Shown here: piece after piece, positions 17,047 through 25,124 of the stretch
How the letters are laid out: each line of letters opens with the position of its first letter
How positions within the stretch are numbered: the first letter of the stretch is position 1
From: Streptomyces curacoi
GTDB taxonomy: Bacteria > Actinomycetota > Actinomycetes > Streptomycetales > Streptomycetaceae
Length of the DNA: 64,000 bases
Reading direction: 5' to 3'
NCBI RefSeq assembly: GCF_001513975.1
Contig: NZ_KQ947985.1
Span: 124,001-188,000, forward strand
Notes under the pieces: generated by a model
Databases searched by the model: none
Told to the model about the DNA's origin: nothing
Seen by the model: only the letters and a program-made list of their open reading frames with translations
Position numbers and translations under genes: made by a program

Positions 17047-17766
17047 ATGGGGCAGGGGCACGGCTGGGAAGGCGCGGTCCTGAAGCTGCTGCGCGCGAAG
17101 GACTTCGTGTTGACGGTGACGGGTGCCGAGGACGTCACCGAGCACTACCGCCGGGTCCACCTCACGGACGGCGGCATGCTGGCGGCGACCGGCGTCCACC
17201 CGACCATGTGGGTGCGCCTGTGGTTCGACAACGCGGGCAAGCCCCACCAGCGCGCCTACACCCTGGTCGACCCGGACCCGGCGGCCGGCACCTTCAGCCT
17301 GGAGTTCGCCCTGCACGAGGGGTGCGCCAGCGACTGGGCGCGGGCGGCCAAGCCCGGCGACACCATCGAGGCGACCATCCACGGCACCGGCTTCACCGAC
17401 CCCGACCCCGCCCCCTCCCACGTCTTCGCCGTCGCCGACCCGGCCTCCCTCCCCGCGCTCAACTCCCTGCTCACCGCCCTGGGCCCGGCCCCGGCGACGG
17501 TGTGGTTCGAGGGCGAGCGGGACGGCCTGCCCTTCCGCACCGACCCCGCCCGCCACGACATACGGACCCTGCCGAGGCACGACGCCGGCGCCCACCTCGT
17601 CGCCGAGGTGAAAGAGGCCCTGCCTGACCTCCTCGACGGCACCCCCGACCCGTACGTCTGGATCGCCTGCGACACGGCGACGACCCGGGCCCTCACCTCG
17701 TACGTCCGCAAGGAGCTGGGACTGCCGAAGCAGCGGGTGAACGCGCTGGGGTACTGGCGGGCCTGA
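17047..17766 (+). CDS. siderophore-interacting protein (FAD-dependent ferric-siderophore reductase)
   Basis: 239 residues. The FAD-binding RAYTLVD motif, the acidic EFALHEGCASDWA segment and the C-terminal SIP domain (WIACDTATTRALTSYVRKELGL...VNALGYWRA) identify the ViuB/FscN-type reductases, which release iron from imported siderophores in the cytoplasm. ATG at 17047 is preferred because GAAGGGTGAAG lies just upstream; the frame is open to 16972 but that part overlaps the iron box. Regulated by the iron box at 16988-17006. Confidence 0.92.
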   Translation: MGQGHGWEGAVLKLLRAKDFVLTVTGAEDVTEHYRRVHLTDGGMLAATGVHPTMWVRLWFDNAGKPHQRAYTLVDPDPAAGTFSLEFALHEGCASDWARAAKPGDTIEATIHGTGFTDPDPAPSHVFAVADPASLPALNSLLTALGPAPATVWFEGERDGLPFRTDPARHDIRTLPRHDAGAHLVAEVKEALPDLLDGTPDPYVWIACDTATTRALTSYVRKELGLPKQRVNALGYWRA

Positions 17767-17769
17767 ACC

Positions 17770-17785
17770 GGCCGGGCGCCCGGCC
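17770..17785. terminator. GC-rich palindrome after the siderophore-interacting protein gene
   Basis: GGCCGGGCGCCCGGCC is a perfect 16-bp palindrome four bases after the stop codon. It has no T-run, as is usual for Streptomyces terminators. The following 120 bp up to the next gene are very GC-rich with short degenerate repeats. Confidence 0.45.
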
Positions 17786-17908
17786 CGCCGTGCGCACAGC
17801 CCTGCCTGAGCGCAGCCCTCCGTGCGCGCAACCCTCCCTGCGCGCCGCCGCACTACCCCTCCCCCCGGCCCGCGCGCGGCCCGGCCCGCGGCGCGGCATG
17901 ATCGGGCC

Positions 17909-18502
17909 ATGGACGTCACCCTTCACCTCGCCCAGGATCCGGAAGCCGACGCGCTCCTCGGAAGGTCTCCGCTCGCCGCGCTGGTCGGCATGCTGCTGGA
18001 CCAGCAGGTGCCGATGGAGTGGGCGTTCAAGGGACCCCGGACCATCGCGGACCGGCTCGGCGCGGACGACCTGGACGCCCACGACATCGCCGCCCAGGAC
18101 CCGGAGGCGTTCTCGGCGCTGCTGTCGCAGAAGCCGGCCGTGCACCGCTACCCCGGGTCCATGGCCAAGCGGATCCAGCAGCTCTGCCAGTACCTCGTCG
18201 AGCACTACGACGGTGACGCCGAGCTCGTCTGGAAGGGCGTCGACGACGGCCGGGAGCTGCTGCGCCGGCTGGAGGAACTGCCCGGGTTCGGCAGGCAGAA
18301 GGCGCAGATCTTCCTCGCGCTGCTGGGCAAGCAGCTGGGCGTACGGCCCAAGGGCTGGCAGGAGGCCGCCGGTTCCTACGGCGAACCGAAGTCCTTCCGC
18401 TCCGTCGCCGACATCACCGGGCCGGAGTCGCTGGCCAAGGTGCGGGCGCACAAGCAGGAGATGAAGGCGGCCGCCAAGGCGGCGAAGGCGGCCCGGAAGT
18501 AG
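17909..18502 (+). CDS. HhH-GPD base-excision DNA repair protein
   Basis: 197 residues. The helix-hairpin-helix region reads LPGFGRQKAQIFLALLGKQLGV, and the N-terminal helix LVGMLLDQQVPMEWAF is typical of this small actinobacterial group. The usual iron-sulfur cysteines of EndoIII are absent, and there is no clear catalytic Asp in the standard place after the hairpin. The Lys/Ala-rich tail (about 180-197) may bind DNA. Likely a DNA glycosylase-like repair protein; damage specificity unknown. Confidence 0.88.
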   Translation: MDVTLHLAQDPEADALLGRSPLAALVGMLLDQQVPMEWAFKGPRTIADRLGADDLDAHDIAAQDPEAFSALLSQKPAVHRYPGSMAKRIQQLCQYLVEHYDGDAELVWKGVDDGRELLRRLEELPGFGRQKAQIFLALLGKQLGVRPKGWQEAAGSYGEPKSFRSVADITGPESLAKVRAHKQEMKAAAKAAKAARK

Positions 18503-18562
18503 CGTCAGCCGAGTGGCCCGCCCCGAATGGCGGGCCGGGCGGCCTCGTTCGCAGCATGGACC

Positions 18563-19258
18563 ATGAGCGAGGCACCGACCGGCTCACCCTGGGGCCGGGA
18601 CTACGACGACCGCCGGGTGCACTCCGGCCGCCCGCCCGGGCCCGGGATGTCCCACCCGCCCGGGCCGGGGCCGGCCCATGAGCCCGAGCCGGCCCTTGAG
18701 GGCCCCCTGCACGCCCTGTCCCGCGCCGCCTGGCAGGTCGTCCTGGCCACCGGCGCCGCCTCCCTCGTCCTGGGCGTCCTGGTCCTGGTCCGGCCGGGCG
18801 CCTCCCTCTTCGCCGCCGGTGTCCTCTTCGGCCTCTACCTGCTGGTCAGCGGCGCCTTCCAGCTGGCCGCCGCCTTCGGCACGCACCGGACGACCTCGCT
18901 GCGCGTGCTGGCCTTCGTCAGCGGCTCCCTGTCGGTCCTCCTCGGCCTGTTCTGCTTCCGCCGCCCGATGCAGTCGGTGCTGCTGCTCGCCCTGTGGATC
19001 GGCATCGGCTGGCTCATCCGCGGCATCACGCAGACCCTGGCCGCCGCCTCCGACGTCTCCATGCCGGCCCGCGGCTGGCAGCTCCTCCTCGGTGTCGTCA
19101 CCTTCGTCGGCGGCATCGTGCTGATCGACGCCCCGATCCAGTCGGTCACGGCGCTCACGCTGGTCGGCGGATGGTGGCTGGTGGCGGTCGGCGCCGTCGA
19201 GATCGTCACCGGAGCGCGGATACGAGGGCGGGCCCGCCAGGTCCCGCACGAACTGTGA
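18563..19258 (+). CDS. HdeD-family membrane protein
   Basis: 231 residues. A Gly/Pro/His-rich cytoplasmic tail of about 50 residues precedes six predicted membrane helices arranged as repeated pairs (ATGAASLVLGVLVLVRPGAS, LRVLAFVSGSLSVLLGLFCFRRP, GWQLLLGVVTFVGGIVLID). This is the HdeD/DUF308 pattern. In enterobacteria HdeD is linked to acid tolerance; its role in Streptomyces is unknown. Confidence 0.85.
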   Translation: MSEAPTGSPWGRDYDDRRVHSGRPPGPGMSHPPGPGPAHEPEPALEGPLHALSRAAWQVVLATGAASLVLGVLVLVRPGASLFAAGVLFGLYLLVSGAFQLAAAFGTHRTTSLRVLAFVSGSLSVLLGLFCFRRPMQSVLLLALWIGIGWLIRGITQTLAAASDVSMPARGWQLLLGVVTFVGGIVLIDAPIQSVTALTLVGGWWLVAVGAVEIVTGARIRGRARQVPHEL

Positions 19259-19344
19259 CACCCCCCGCGCTCCGGTACGCCGTGCGGGCGGATCTGCCGC
19301 CCGGCGCGATGAAGGCCGTACGCCCGCCGGGGAGATGACTTTCC

Positions 19345-19668
19345 GTGAGTACCGCACGAAGCCGTGTCCGCAGCCGCGCCTGGCTGCGCGTCCTCGTGCT
19401 GCTGCTCGCCCTGCTCGTACCGGGCGCACACGCCCAGGCGCACGCCCTGCCCGTGGCGGCCGGTGTCGTCGGCGAGGTCGCCGAGTACGACGTCCTCGAC
19501 ACGGCCGTACGGCCACCTGCCCGCGCCGACCGGCGCAGCACCGTACGGCTGCGACCGGGCCCGGTGCCGCAGCCGCCACCCGGGGTCCCGGTGTGCCCGG
19601 CCCGCCCCGTGCCGCCCCGGGCGCCGTACGTCCCGCACATCCTGCGCACTGTGGTCCTGCGCTGCTGA
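19345..19668 (+). CDS. small secreted or membrane-anchored proline-rich protein
   Basis: 107 residues from GTG at 19345 with GGGGAG upstream. An Arg-rich start and a hydrophobic stretch (WLRVLVLLLALLVPGAHA) form a signal peptide, probably cut after AHA or AQA. The rest is rich in Pro, Arg and Val with two cysteines (VCPARP and the terminal C). I do not recognise the family. It is 46 bp ahead of the next small gene in the same direction. Confidence 0.6.
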   Translation: MSTARSRVRSRAWLRVLVLLLALLVPGAHAQAHALPVAAGVVGEVAEYDVLDTAVRPPARADRRSTVRLRPGPVPQPPPGVPVCPARPVPPRAPYVPHILRTVVLRC

Positions 19669-19714
19669 CAGACCCCGCGACGAGGTCCGCCAGTACGAGA
19701 CAAGGAGCACAGCC

Positions 19715-19840
19715 ATGCCCACTGATCCCTACGCCGTTCTGCGTGCCCTGCTGCGCGCGGAGGCCGTGCGCAACTCGCCGAAGCCGCAGGTGCGGAAGGA
19801 CAAGCCGCAGCAGCCCGCGCAGGAACGCCGGCGCGGCTGA
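19715..19840 (+). CDS. 41-aa conserved-looking small protein
   Basis: MPTDPYAVLRALLRAEAVR followed by a Lys/Arg/Gln/Pro-rich tail. A good site (AAGGAG) lies seven bases before the ATG. The first half could form an amphipathic helix; the second is basic and probably disordered. A strong hairpin follows seven bases after the stop, supporting a real transcription unit. Function unknown. Confidence 0.6.
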   Translation: MPTDPYAVLRALLRAEAVRNSPKPQVRKDKPQQPAQERRRG

Positions 19841-19847
19841 CTTCGCC

Positions 19848-19890
19848 GCGGCGGAGGCGGGGCCCCTGCCGGACCCACCGCCTCCGCCGC
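19848..19890. terminator. strong inverted repeat, probable terminator
   Basis: The 13-bp arms GCGGCGGAGGCGG (19848-19860) and CCGCCTCCGCCGC (19878-19890) are perfectly complementary with a 17-nt loop, right after the 41-aa gene. The gap 19841-20198 otherwise contains only very GC-rich sequence without a convincing gene; the promoter for the gene at 20199 should be in its right end. Confidence 0.65.
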
Positions 19891-20198
19891 GCCGTCCCGC
19901 ATTGTCCACAGCCTGTGCATACCGGCCCGCGGGTACGTCCTTCCGGGTCTGCGCCACGCGGAAGACACCGACCTCTTTCGGGCGAACGGGGCGCGCGGTC
20001 TGCGGGAGGGGGTCGCGGAGCGCCCCGTCCGCCGCCGCGGCCCGCCGCTCCGGCGTCCGTTCGGGCCCGTTCCGGCTTCCGATCGGGGTCCAGTTCCCTC
20101 GCCCGTCACCGGTTCGCCCCGCTTTGTCGCAGCTTTTCCAACGCCGCACTCCGTCTCCATGGCTGCGCCCGGAACGTCTTGACCGGTAGGCTTTCCGT

Positions 20199-20495
20199 GT
20201 GATCTTCAAGCGCATCGGAAACGGCCGGCCGTACCCCGACCACGGCCGGGAAAGCACCCGGCAGTGGGCGGACGTCGCGCCGCGCCCGGTCCGCCTCGAT
20301 CAGCTCGTGACGACCAAGGGCCAGCTCGATCTGGAAACCCTGCTGGCCGAGGACTCGACGTTCTACGGCGACCTCTTCGCGCACGTCGTGAAGTGGCAGG
20401 GCGACCTGTATCTGGAGGACGGCCTCCACCGCGCGGTGCGCGCGGCGCTGCAGCAGCGCCAGGTGCTGCACGCGAGAGTCCTGGAACTGGACTGA
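20199..20495 (+). CDS. 98-aa conserved actinobacterial protein of unknown function
   Basis: Starts MIFKRIGNGRPYPDHGRES from GTG at 20199. A mixed alpha/beta composition without membrane segments; the middle (FYGDLFAHVVKWQGDLYLEDGLHRAVRAALQQRQ) resembles a ParB/antitoxin-like strand-helix. Similar actinobacterial proteins are sometimes named VapB-like antitoxins, but there is no PIN toxin next to it, so I would not use that name. It precedes the LytR_C gene by 110 bp. Confidence 0.75.
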   Translation: MIFKRIGNGRPYPDHGRESTRQWADVAPRPVRLDQLVTTKGQLDLETLLAEDSTFYGDLFAHVVKWQGDLYLEDGLHRAVRAALQQRQVLHARVLELD

Positions 20496-20605
20496 CCCCG
20501 GGCTAACGCACTCGGGCGTCAACCAGTTGGCCCTTTCGGGTCGGACTGAGCGGGTCGAATGATCATCTAGTAGGCATCACCGCCCGGGCGCACTACGCTG
20601 CGCCC

Positions 20606-21244
20606 ATGAGCATGCTGACTCCCCCGGGCATGGGCGGCCAATACCGGATCAAGGGGGACAAGTACCCGCGGATGCGCCCTCCCCGGCGGCGCGGGAGGCT
20701 CGTCGTCCTCGCGGTCGCCTCCGCTGCCGTACTCGGCATGATCGGCTGGGGCACACTGCAGCTCATCGACGTCTTCACCGGCGGCGGCAGAAAGGCTTCG
20801 GCAGCCGGCCCGAAGGTTGACTGCGGGACCGGGGCCACTCCCTCGGCCACCTCCCCGGCGGCGCTGCCCAAGCCGGGCGGGATCACCGTCAACGTCTTCA
20901 ACGCCACGACCCGCAGCGGACTCGCCAAGCAGACCGCGGACGAGCTGAAGAAGCGCGGCTTCAAGATCGGTGACGTGGGGAACGCGGACAAGAAGTTCGA
21001 CAAGAAGGTCAAGGGCACCGGGATACTGCTCGGCCCGGCCGCGTCCTTGAACACCTCACTGCCCGTCCTCGCCACCCAGCTCACCGCCGCCGAGCTCCGC
21101 ACCGACGCCGCCCGCAAGGGCGCGGACGTCGACCTGATCCTCGGCAACGGCTTCAAGGAGCTGACGAAGAAGGCGGACGCCGACAAGGCACTGACCGCGC
21201 TGGCCGAGCCGAAGCCGACGGCCACTTCTTCGAAGAGCTGCTGA
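20606..21244 (+). CDS. membrane-anchored protein with LytR C-terminal domain
   Basis: 212 residues. A basic cytoplasmic N-terminus (RMRPPRRRGR) leads into one membrane helix at about 31-52 (LVVLAVASAAVLGMIGWGTLQLI). The extracellular part holds the LytR_C domain (about 93-190) beginning ITVNVFNATTRSGLAKQTADELKKRGF. No LytR-CpsA-Psr catalytic domain is present, so it probably binds or localises at the cell wall. A terminator-like hairpin lies just after it. Confidence 0.85.
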   Translation: MSMLTPPGMGGQYRIKGDKYPRMRPPRRRGRLVVLAVASAAVLGMIGWGTLQLIDVFTGGGRKASAAGPKVDCGTGATPSATSPAALPKPGGITVNVFNATTRSGLAKQTADELKKRGFKIGDVGNADKKFDKKVKGTGILLGPAASLNTSLPVLATQLTAAELRTDAARKGADVDLILGNGFKELTKKADADKALTALAEPKPTATSSKSC

Positions 21245-21246
21245 GA

Positions 21247-21266
21247 AGCGCCCCGTCAGGGGCGCT
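21247..21266. terminator. stem-loop terminator after the LytR_C gene
   Basis: AGCGCCCC / GTCA / GGGGCGCT is a perfect 8-bp stem with a 4-base loop, beginning three bases after the stop. It lies between two converging units (LytR_C rightward, upp leftward). Confidence 0.75.
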
Positions 21267-21380
21267 CAGGGGAGCGGGGCGGTATCGATACGCGGCTCAG
21301 CCGCGTGGGCGCCACCAGCCACAACGGACCGGCAGCCGCCGCACGTCCCTACGGCGCTGAAGCGCTATGCCGCCCGCGCG

Positions 21381-22016
21381 TTACTCGGCCGCGCCGTAAA
21401 GGCGATCCCCCGCGTCCCCCAGCCCCGGCACGATGTACCCGAGCTCATTCAGGTGGTCGTCCACGGCCGCCGTCACCACCGTCACCGGCGTCCCCGCCAG
21501 CTCCCGCTCCATCAGCTCGACCCCCTCGGGGGCAGCGAGCAGCACGACGGCGGTCACGTCGTCGGCCCCGCGCTTGATCAGCTCCTGGATCGCCGCGACC
21601 AGCGTGCCACCGGTGGCGAGCATCGGGTCCAGGACGTACACCTGACGGCCGGAGAGGTCCTCGGGCATGCGCGTGGCGTACGTGGAGGCCTCAAGCGTCT
21701 CCTCGTTGCGGATCATGCCCAGGAAGCCCACCTCGGCGGTCGGCAGCAGCCGGACCATGCCGTCCAGCATGCCGAGGCCGGCGCGCAGGATCGGCACCAC
21801 CAGCGGGCGGGGGTGGGAGAGCTTGACGCCGGTGGTGGTGGCGACCGGCGTCCGGATGTCGACCGCTTCGGTGCGCACGTCCCGCGTGGCCTCGTAGGCG
21901 AGCAGGGTGACCAGCTCGTCGGCGAGCCGACGGAAGGTCGCGGAGTCGGTGCGCTGGTCGCGCAGCGTGGTGAGCTTGTGGGCGACCAGAGGGTGGTCGA
22001 CGACGTGGAGACGCAT
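21381..22016 (-). CDS. upp: uracil phosphoribosyltransferase
   Basis: 211 residues, the standard length. The PRPP-binding loop reads [13 protein letters not shown] near 128-140, the flexible loop [16 protein letters not shown] precedes it, and the uracil-binding end reads [15 protein letters not shown]. It converts uracil and PRPP into UMP in pyrimidine salvage. ATG at 22016 gives the usual [16 protein letters not shown] start; a GTG two codons earlier (22022) is also possible, and no clear ribosome-binding site decides between them. It is a separate housekeeping gene, but shares a metabolite (uracil/UMP) with the cluster beginning 2 kb to the right. Confidence 0.96.
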   Translation of the reverse strand: MRLHVVDHPLVAHKLTTLRDQRTDSATFRRLADELVTLLAYEATRDVRTEAVDIRTPVATTTGVKLSHPRPLVVPILRAGLGMLDGMVRLLPTAEVGFLGMIRNEETLEASTYATRMPEDLSGRQVYVLDPMLATGGTLVAAIQELIKRGADDVTAVVLLAAPEGVELMERELAGTPVTVVTAAVDDHLNELGYIVPGLGDAGDRLYGAAE

Positions 22017-22112
22017 GTCCACAACAGTAACGGTGCTCGCGTCCCCCTCGCGCTGGCATCAAACCGCCCATCGGAGGGAAAGTGGGAGGGACGTACCGGG
22101 GGTGGTGAGCCT

Positions 22113-22307
22113 ATGCCTGATCCTGAGTCCCCAGAGGATCCCACGCAGGACACGCCGGAGGAGACCGACGCCGCGCGCCGTCGGCGCCGGGCCCAGTTCC
22201 TGCGGGATCTCGCCGAGGCCCGCGAACTGCGGGACCGCGTCCAGCCGCGCCGCGCCAAGGTGGCCCGCCTGCGCCACGCGATGCGTATGCGAACGTTCCG
22301 CTGGTAG
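22113..22307 (+). CDS. 64-aa charged small protein
   Basis: An acidic N-terminus (MPDPESPEDPTQDTPEETD) is followed by a long, highly basic helix (RRRRRAQFLRDLAEARELRDRVQPRRAKVARLRHAMRMRTFRW). The ATG at 22113 follows GGGGGTGGTGAG. No membrane segment. It looks like a conserved Streptomyces small protein, possibly nucleic-acid binding, but I cannot name a family. It is divergent from upp. Confidence 0.65.
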   Translation: MPDPESPEDPTQDTPEETDAARRRRRAQFLRDLAEARELRDRVQPRRAKVARLRHAMRMRTFRW

Positions 22308-22621
22308 GGCGAGGTGCCGGGGAAGATCACGGTCCTCGGCCGCGTTGCAGCGGTGGACGTGCGTGGACACCTGGAAAAGCCGCGTACGATCCGCACGTGG
22401 CGGCAACGACTGTGCTGGTGAGTCCTTCACGGACATGCTCGCGGAGCCCCTGGGGCCGACGCGATCAAAACTGCCGGACACAGGGAGCCGAAGACGTCCC
22501 CTGAACGCATTGTTTCTGCCACGATTCCGAGTGGGTGGGGCTCGGACCCGAAACCGTCCCGCCCAAACCTCCGCCGGGGGGACCCCCAACCGGCACGCCT
22601 ATGACCAGTGGGAGAGTCACG

Positions 22622-23152
22622 GTGTACTTCGCCGCACTGCTCGCGCGCACCGAAGACGGGTGGGAAGCGAGCGACACAGAGCTCGACGATGTGGAGACCC
22701 TGTCGGATCTGGCCGACCTGGCCCGTGAAGCCTCACCCGAGGACGACACGGTGCTCGTGCTCATCGAGCAGGAGGACGCGTGGTTCGGCGTCGTCCGCGT
22801 CGACGGCGAGGACGACCCTCGTATCTACGTCTCGGACGCCGCCGCCGCTGCCCGCAGCAGCTACGGCGAGATCCTGCTCACCGACGAGTTGCTCGGCCGG
22901 GAACCCGGCGACGACGGCCCCGACCTGGACGCCCTCGACCTCGACGGCACGGAGGAGCCGGACGGCGACTCCGACGACGACGAGGACGGCGGTACCGCCG
23001 AGGCGGTCCCGCACAGCCCCGTCGGCGACGCCGAGATCCTCGACGACCTCGGCGTCAGCGAGAAGGAGCTGAAGGCCCTGGACGCCGACGACGCGCTCAA
23101 CGCGATCGCCGAGGCCCTGGGCGCCTCGGAGGTGCTGGAGACCGTCCGCTGA
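22622..23152 (+). CDS. tRNA adenosine deaminase-associated acidic protein
   Basis: 176 residues from GTG at 22622 with GGGAGAG just upstream; an ATG at 22601 is possible but poorly placed. It begins YFAALLARTEDGWEASDTELDDVETL, matches the protein regularly encoded directly before tadA in Streptomyces, and carries a strongly acidic middle (about 105-150, many Asp/Glu). The C-terminus ends in a short helical segment (SEKELKALDADDALNAIAEALGASEVLETVR). The partner gene tadA starts 30 bp later, so joint action in tRNA editing is likely but unproven. Confidence 0.85.
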   Translation: MYFAALLARTEDGWEASDTELDDVETLSDLADLAREASPEDDTVLVLIEQEDAWFGVVRVDGEDDPRIYVSDAAAAARSSYGEILLTDELLGREPGDDGPDLDALDLDGTEEPDGDSDDDEDGGTAEAVPHSPVGDAEILDDLGVSEKELKALDADDALNAIAEALGASEVLETVR

Positions 23153-23181
23153 CCCCGTTCGAGAGGGGGCCGGCGCCCGAG

Positions 23182-23649
23182 ATGCCCGACCCCGTACGCG
23201 ACCGCTGGCGAGCCGCGATGCGGCTCGCCCTGGCCGAGGCCGAACTGGCCGTCCGGGGCGGGGACGTCCCCGTCGGCGCCGTCGTGCTGTCCGCGGACGG
23301 TACGACCGTGCTCGGCGCCGGCCACAACGAGCGCGAGGCGACCGGCGACCCGACCGGCCATGCCGAGGTGCTCGCGATCCGCAGGGCCGCGGCGAAGGCC
23401 GGCGAGTGGCGGCTGTCCGGCTGCACGCTCGTCGTCACGCTGGAGCCCTGCACCATGTGCGCGGGCGCCATCGTGCAGTCCCGTGTGGACCGGGTCGTCT
23501 ACGGCGCCCGCGACGAGAAGGCCGGCGCGGCCGGCTCCCTGTGGGACGTCATACGCGACCGGCGGCTCAACCACCGGCCCGAGGTGATCGAGGGCGTTCT
23601 CGCCGACGAGTGCGCCCGGCTCCTCACGGACTTCTTCCGCACCCGGTGA
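23182..23649 (+). CDS. tadA: tRNA-specific adenosine deaminase
   Basis: 155 residues of the CDA fold. The zinc site is HAE (in GHAEVLAI) plus PCTMCAG, with the catalytic Glu in HAE. PVGAVV and the N in GHNERE belong to the substrate pocket. TadA converts A34 to inosine in tRNA-Arg(ACG), an essential step. It forms a two-gene unit with the acidic protein upstream and lies 45 bp before tRNA-Ser. Confidence 0.93.
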   Translation: MPDPVRDRWRAAMRLALAEAELAVRGGDVPVGAVVLSADGTTVLGAGHNEREATGDPTGHAEVLAIRRAAAKAGEWRLSGCTLVVTLEPCTMCAGAIVQSRVDRVVYGARDEKAGAAGSLWDVIRDRRLNHRPEVIEGVLADECARLLTDFFRTR

Positions 23650-23694
23650 ATACCGATTTCGGAGCAGGGCCCACCGTGCTGTAAGGTCTCCCTC

Positions 23695-23779
23695 GGTAGC
23701 GTGTCCGAGCGGCCGAAGGAGCTCGCCTCGAAAGCGAGTGTGGCGCAAGTCACCGAGGGTTCAAATCCCTCCGCTACCG
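23695..23779 (+). tRNA. tRNA-Ser, anticodon CGA
   Basis: 85 nt. The acceptor arms GGTAGCG and CGCTACC pair fully, the discriminator is G, and CCA is not encoded. The anticodon stem CTCGC/GCGAG encloses loop CTCGAAA (anticodon CGA, decoding UCG). A long variable arm is present as expected for class II tRNA-Ser, and the T arm reads GAGGGTTCAAATCCCTC. A 17-bp hairpin follows nine bases later. It marks the left border of the 24-35.5 kb cluster. Confidence 0.96.
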
Positions 23780-23787
23780 CTCAGGAG

Positions 23788-23825
23788 AGTGGCCCCCGAC
23801 CTGCTTTCGCAGGTCGGGGGCCACT
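23788..23825. terminator. 17-bp stem terminator after tRNA-Ser
   Basis: The arms 23788-23804 and 23809-23825 (AGTGGCCCCCGACCTGC and its complement) pair perfectly around a TTTC loop. The 270 bp from here to the small ORF at 24096 contain no gene I can support; their right half is less GC-rich (e.g. GCGAATTATTTCC near 24036) and is the likely promoter region of the cluster. Confidence 0.9.
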
Positions 23826-24095
23826 GTCGTTTCCGGGGCCGGGCGGGACGTGGCCTTCGCCGAGGGTGCCTCGCGTGTCCGTAGCGGTACCACGCCCCGC
23901 CCCATGGCGGCCCTCCGCGACCTCGCGCGAACCGGCCACGCTCGCCGGCTTCTCGATCTCGGAATCCGAGAATCCGTGAGCCTCGCAGATCCGTGCAGTG
24001 CAAGGACATGATCCTTTCGGCGTTCCCCCGCTCGGCGAATTATTTCCGCAGACGCCGCAGACACGAGACAGCGGAATCCAGGGGGAAACAGACAC

Positions 24096-24269
24096 ATGGA
24101 AAAGATTCAGCCACTCGACCGGATCGGTTCTGCCGTCGGGCGGGTCCTGATGATCTCCGGCATGGCGTGCAGCGTACTGCTGGCCGTGAACAGCGACGAG
24201 GTAATTCGGAATGAATCCCTCCGCTCGGATCAGGCGTCAGTCGCCGTCCTTGACCCCGGATGGGACTGA
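24096..24269 (+). CDS. 57-aa single-span membrane peptide at the head of the pyrimidine/ATP-grasp cluster
   Basis: MEKIQPLDRIGSAVGRVL begins the peptide; residues about 10-32 (through MISGMACSVLLAVNS) form one hydrophobic span, and the C-terminal 25 residues are polar and end in LDPGWD. AGGGGG lies ten bases before the ATG. G+C at third positions is lower than in the neighbouring genes, as is common for short leader-like ORFs. I do not recognise a family. It could be a small membrane partner, an immunity or leader peptide, or a precursor; the sequence does not say which. Two stem-loops separate it from the ThyX gene. Confidence 0.5.
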   Translation: MEKIQPLDRIGSAVGRVLMISGMACSVLLAVNSDEVIRNESLRSDQASVAVLDPGWD

Positions 24270-24282
24270 CCGGTCCAGCGTC

Positions 24283-24325
24283 CATTCGCATTTCACGAAT
24301 GCCCCGCGGCGGAAAACACCGCCGC
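24283..24325 (+). promoter_or_regulatory. two tandem stem-loops in the thyX-like leader
   Basis: CATTCG/CGAATG (24283-24288 with 24296-24301, 7-nt loop) is followed by GCGGCGG/CCGCCGC (24306-24312 with 24319-24325, AAAACA loop). They lie between the 57-aa peptide gene and the ThyX-like gene and could attenuate transcription or limit read-through. No T-run follows. Confidence 0.4.
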
Positions 24326-24352
24326 CCTGCACACGCCCGAGGAGACAGACAG

Positions 24353-25105
24353 ATGACCGTGACCCCCGTCCACCCGGCCGAGGCCACTACCGGCCCGGAG
24401 ATAGAGCTGCGCAGCCGCATCACGGTTGAGCTCGTCGACCACGCCGCCAGCGACATCGGCGTGGTCCGTGCCGCGCGAGTGTCCACCGCCGGCGAGCGCG
24501 CCCACCGCGAGGAGCGCGGCGACGACTACATCGGTGGACTCATCCGGTACCTGATGCGCAGCCGCCACGGCAGCCCGTTCGAGCACAACTACATGACGTT
24601 CCTCGTCAACGCGCCGATCTTCACGATCCGGCACATGATGCGACACCGCACCTGGTCCTTCAACGAGGAGAGCGCCCGCTACAAGGACCTGGAATCGGTC
24701 TTCTACGTACCGGACAGCGACCGGCTGCTGAAGCAGGAGGGCAAGCCGGGCCACTACCAGTACGTCCCCGGCACCGAGGAGGACCACGAGTTGGTCACCA
24801 CCTCGGCAAGCACCGCCTACCGGGCCGCCTTCCGCGAGTACCAGCGCATGCTCGACGCCGGCATCGCCCGCGAGCTGGCCCGCACCGTGCTCCCGGTGGC
24901 CACGTACTCGACCGTGTACGCGACGTGCAACGCCCGCTCGCTGATGCACTTCCTGTCGCTGCGCACCAACCGCGCCGACGCCACGTACGTGTCCCACCCG
25001 CAGCGCGAGGTGGAGATCGTGGCCGAGCAGATGGAGAGCGAGTTCGCCCGCCTCATGCCTCTCACCCACGCCGCCTACGAGAGTTACGGGCGCGTCAGCC
25101 CCTGA
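24353..25105 (+). CDS. thyX: ThyX-family flavin-dependent pyrimidine nucleotide C5-methyltransferase
   Basis: 250 residues. The ThyX signature RHRTWSFNEESARY sits at 97-110, and LARTVLPVATYSTVYATCNARSLMHFLSLR (173-203) holds the nucleotide-contact region. The later canonical AQxEI segment is altered and displaced (SHPQREVEI, 214-222). ThyX enzymes use FAD and methylene-tetrahydrofolate to methylate dUMP; PolB of polyoxin biosynthesis is a family member acting on UMP. Streptomyces normally have a housekeeping thyX elsewhere, so this copy, embedded among ligase and transporter genes, is probably a specialised enzyme making a 5-methylpyrimidine nucleotide. ATG at 24353 follows GAGGAGACAG. The next gene starts 19 bp later. 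Confidence 0.85.
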   Translation: MTVTPVHPAEATTGPEIELRSRITVELVDHAASDIGVVRAARVSTAGERAHREERGDDYIGGLIRYLMRSRHGSPFEHNYMTFLVNAPIFTIRHMMRHRTWSFNEESARYKDLESVFYVPDSDRLLKQEGKPGHYQYVPGTEEDHELVTTSASTAYRAAFREYQRMLDAGIARELARTVLPVATYSTVYATCNARSLMHFLSLRTNRADATYVSHPQREVEIVAEQMESEFARLMPLTHAAYESYGRVSP

Positions 25106-25124
25106 TCTTCCCGGAGGAGGACGC

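Noticed and set aside
20199..20495. VapB antitoxin of a toxin-antitoxin pair
   Set aside because: No PIN-domain toxin gene is adjacent, and the sequence is not a clear VapB; kept as conserved protein of unknown function.
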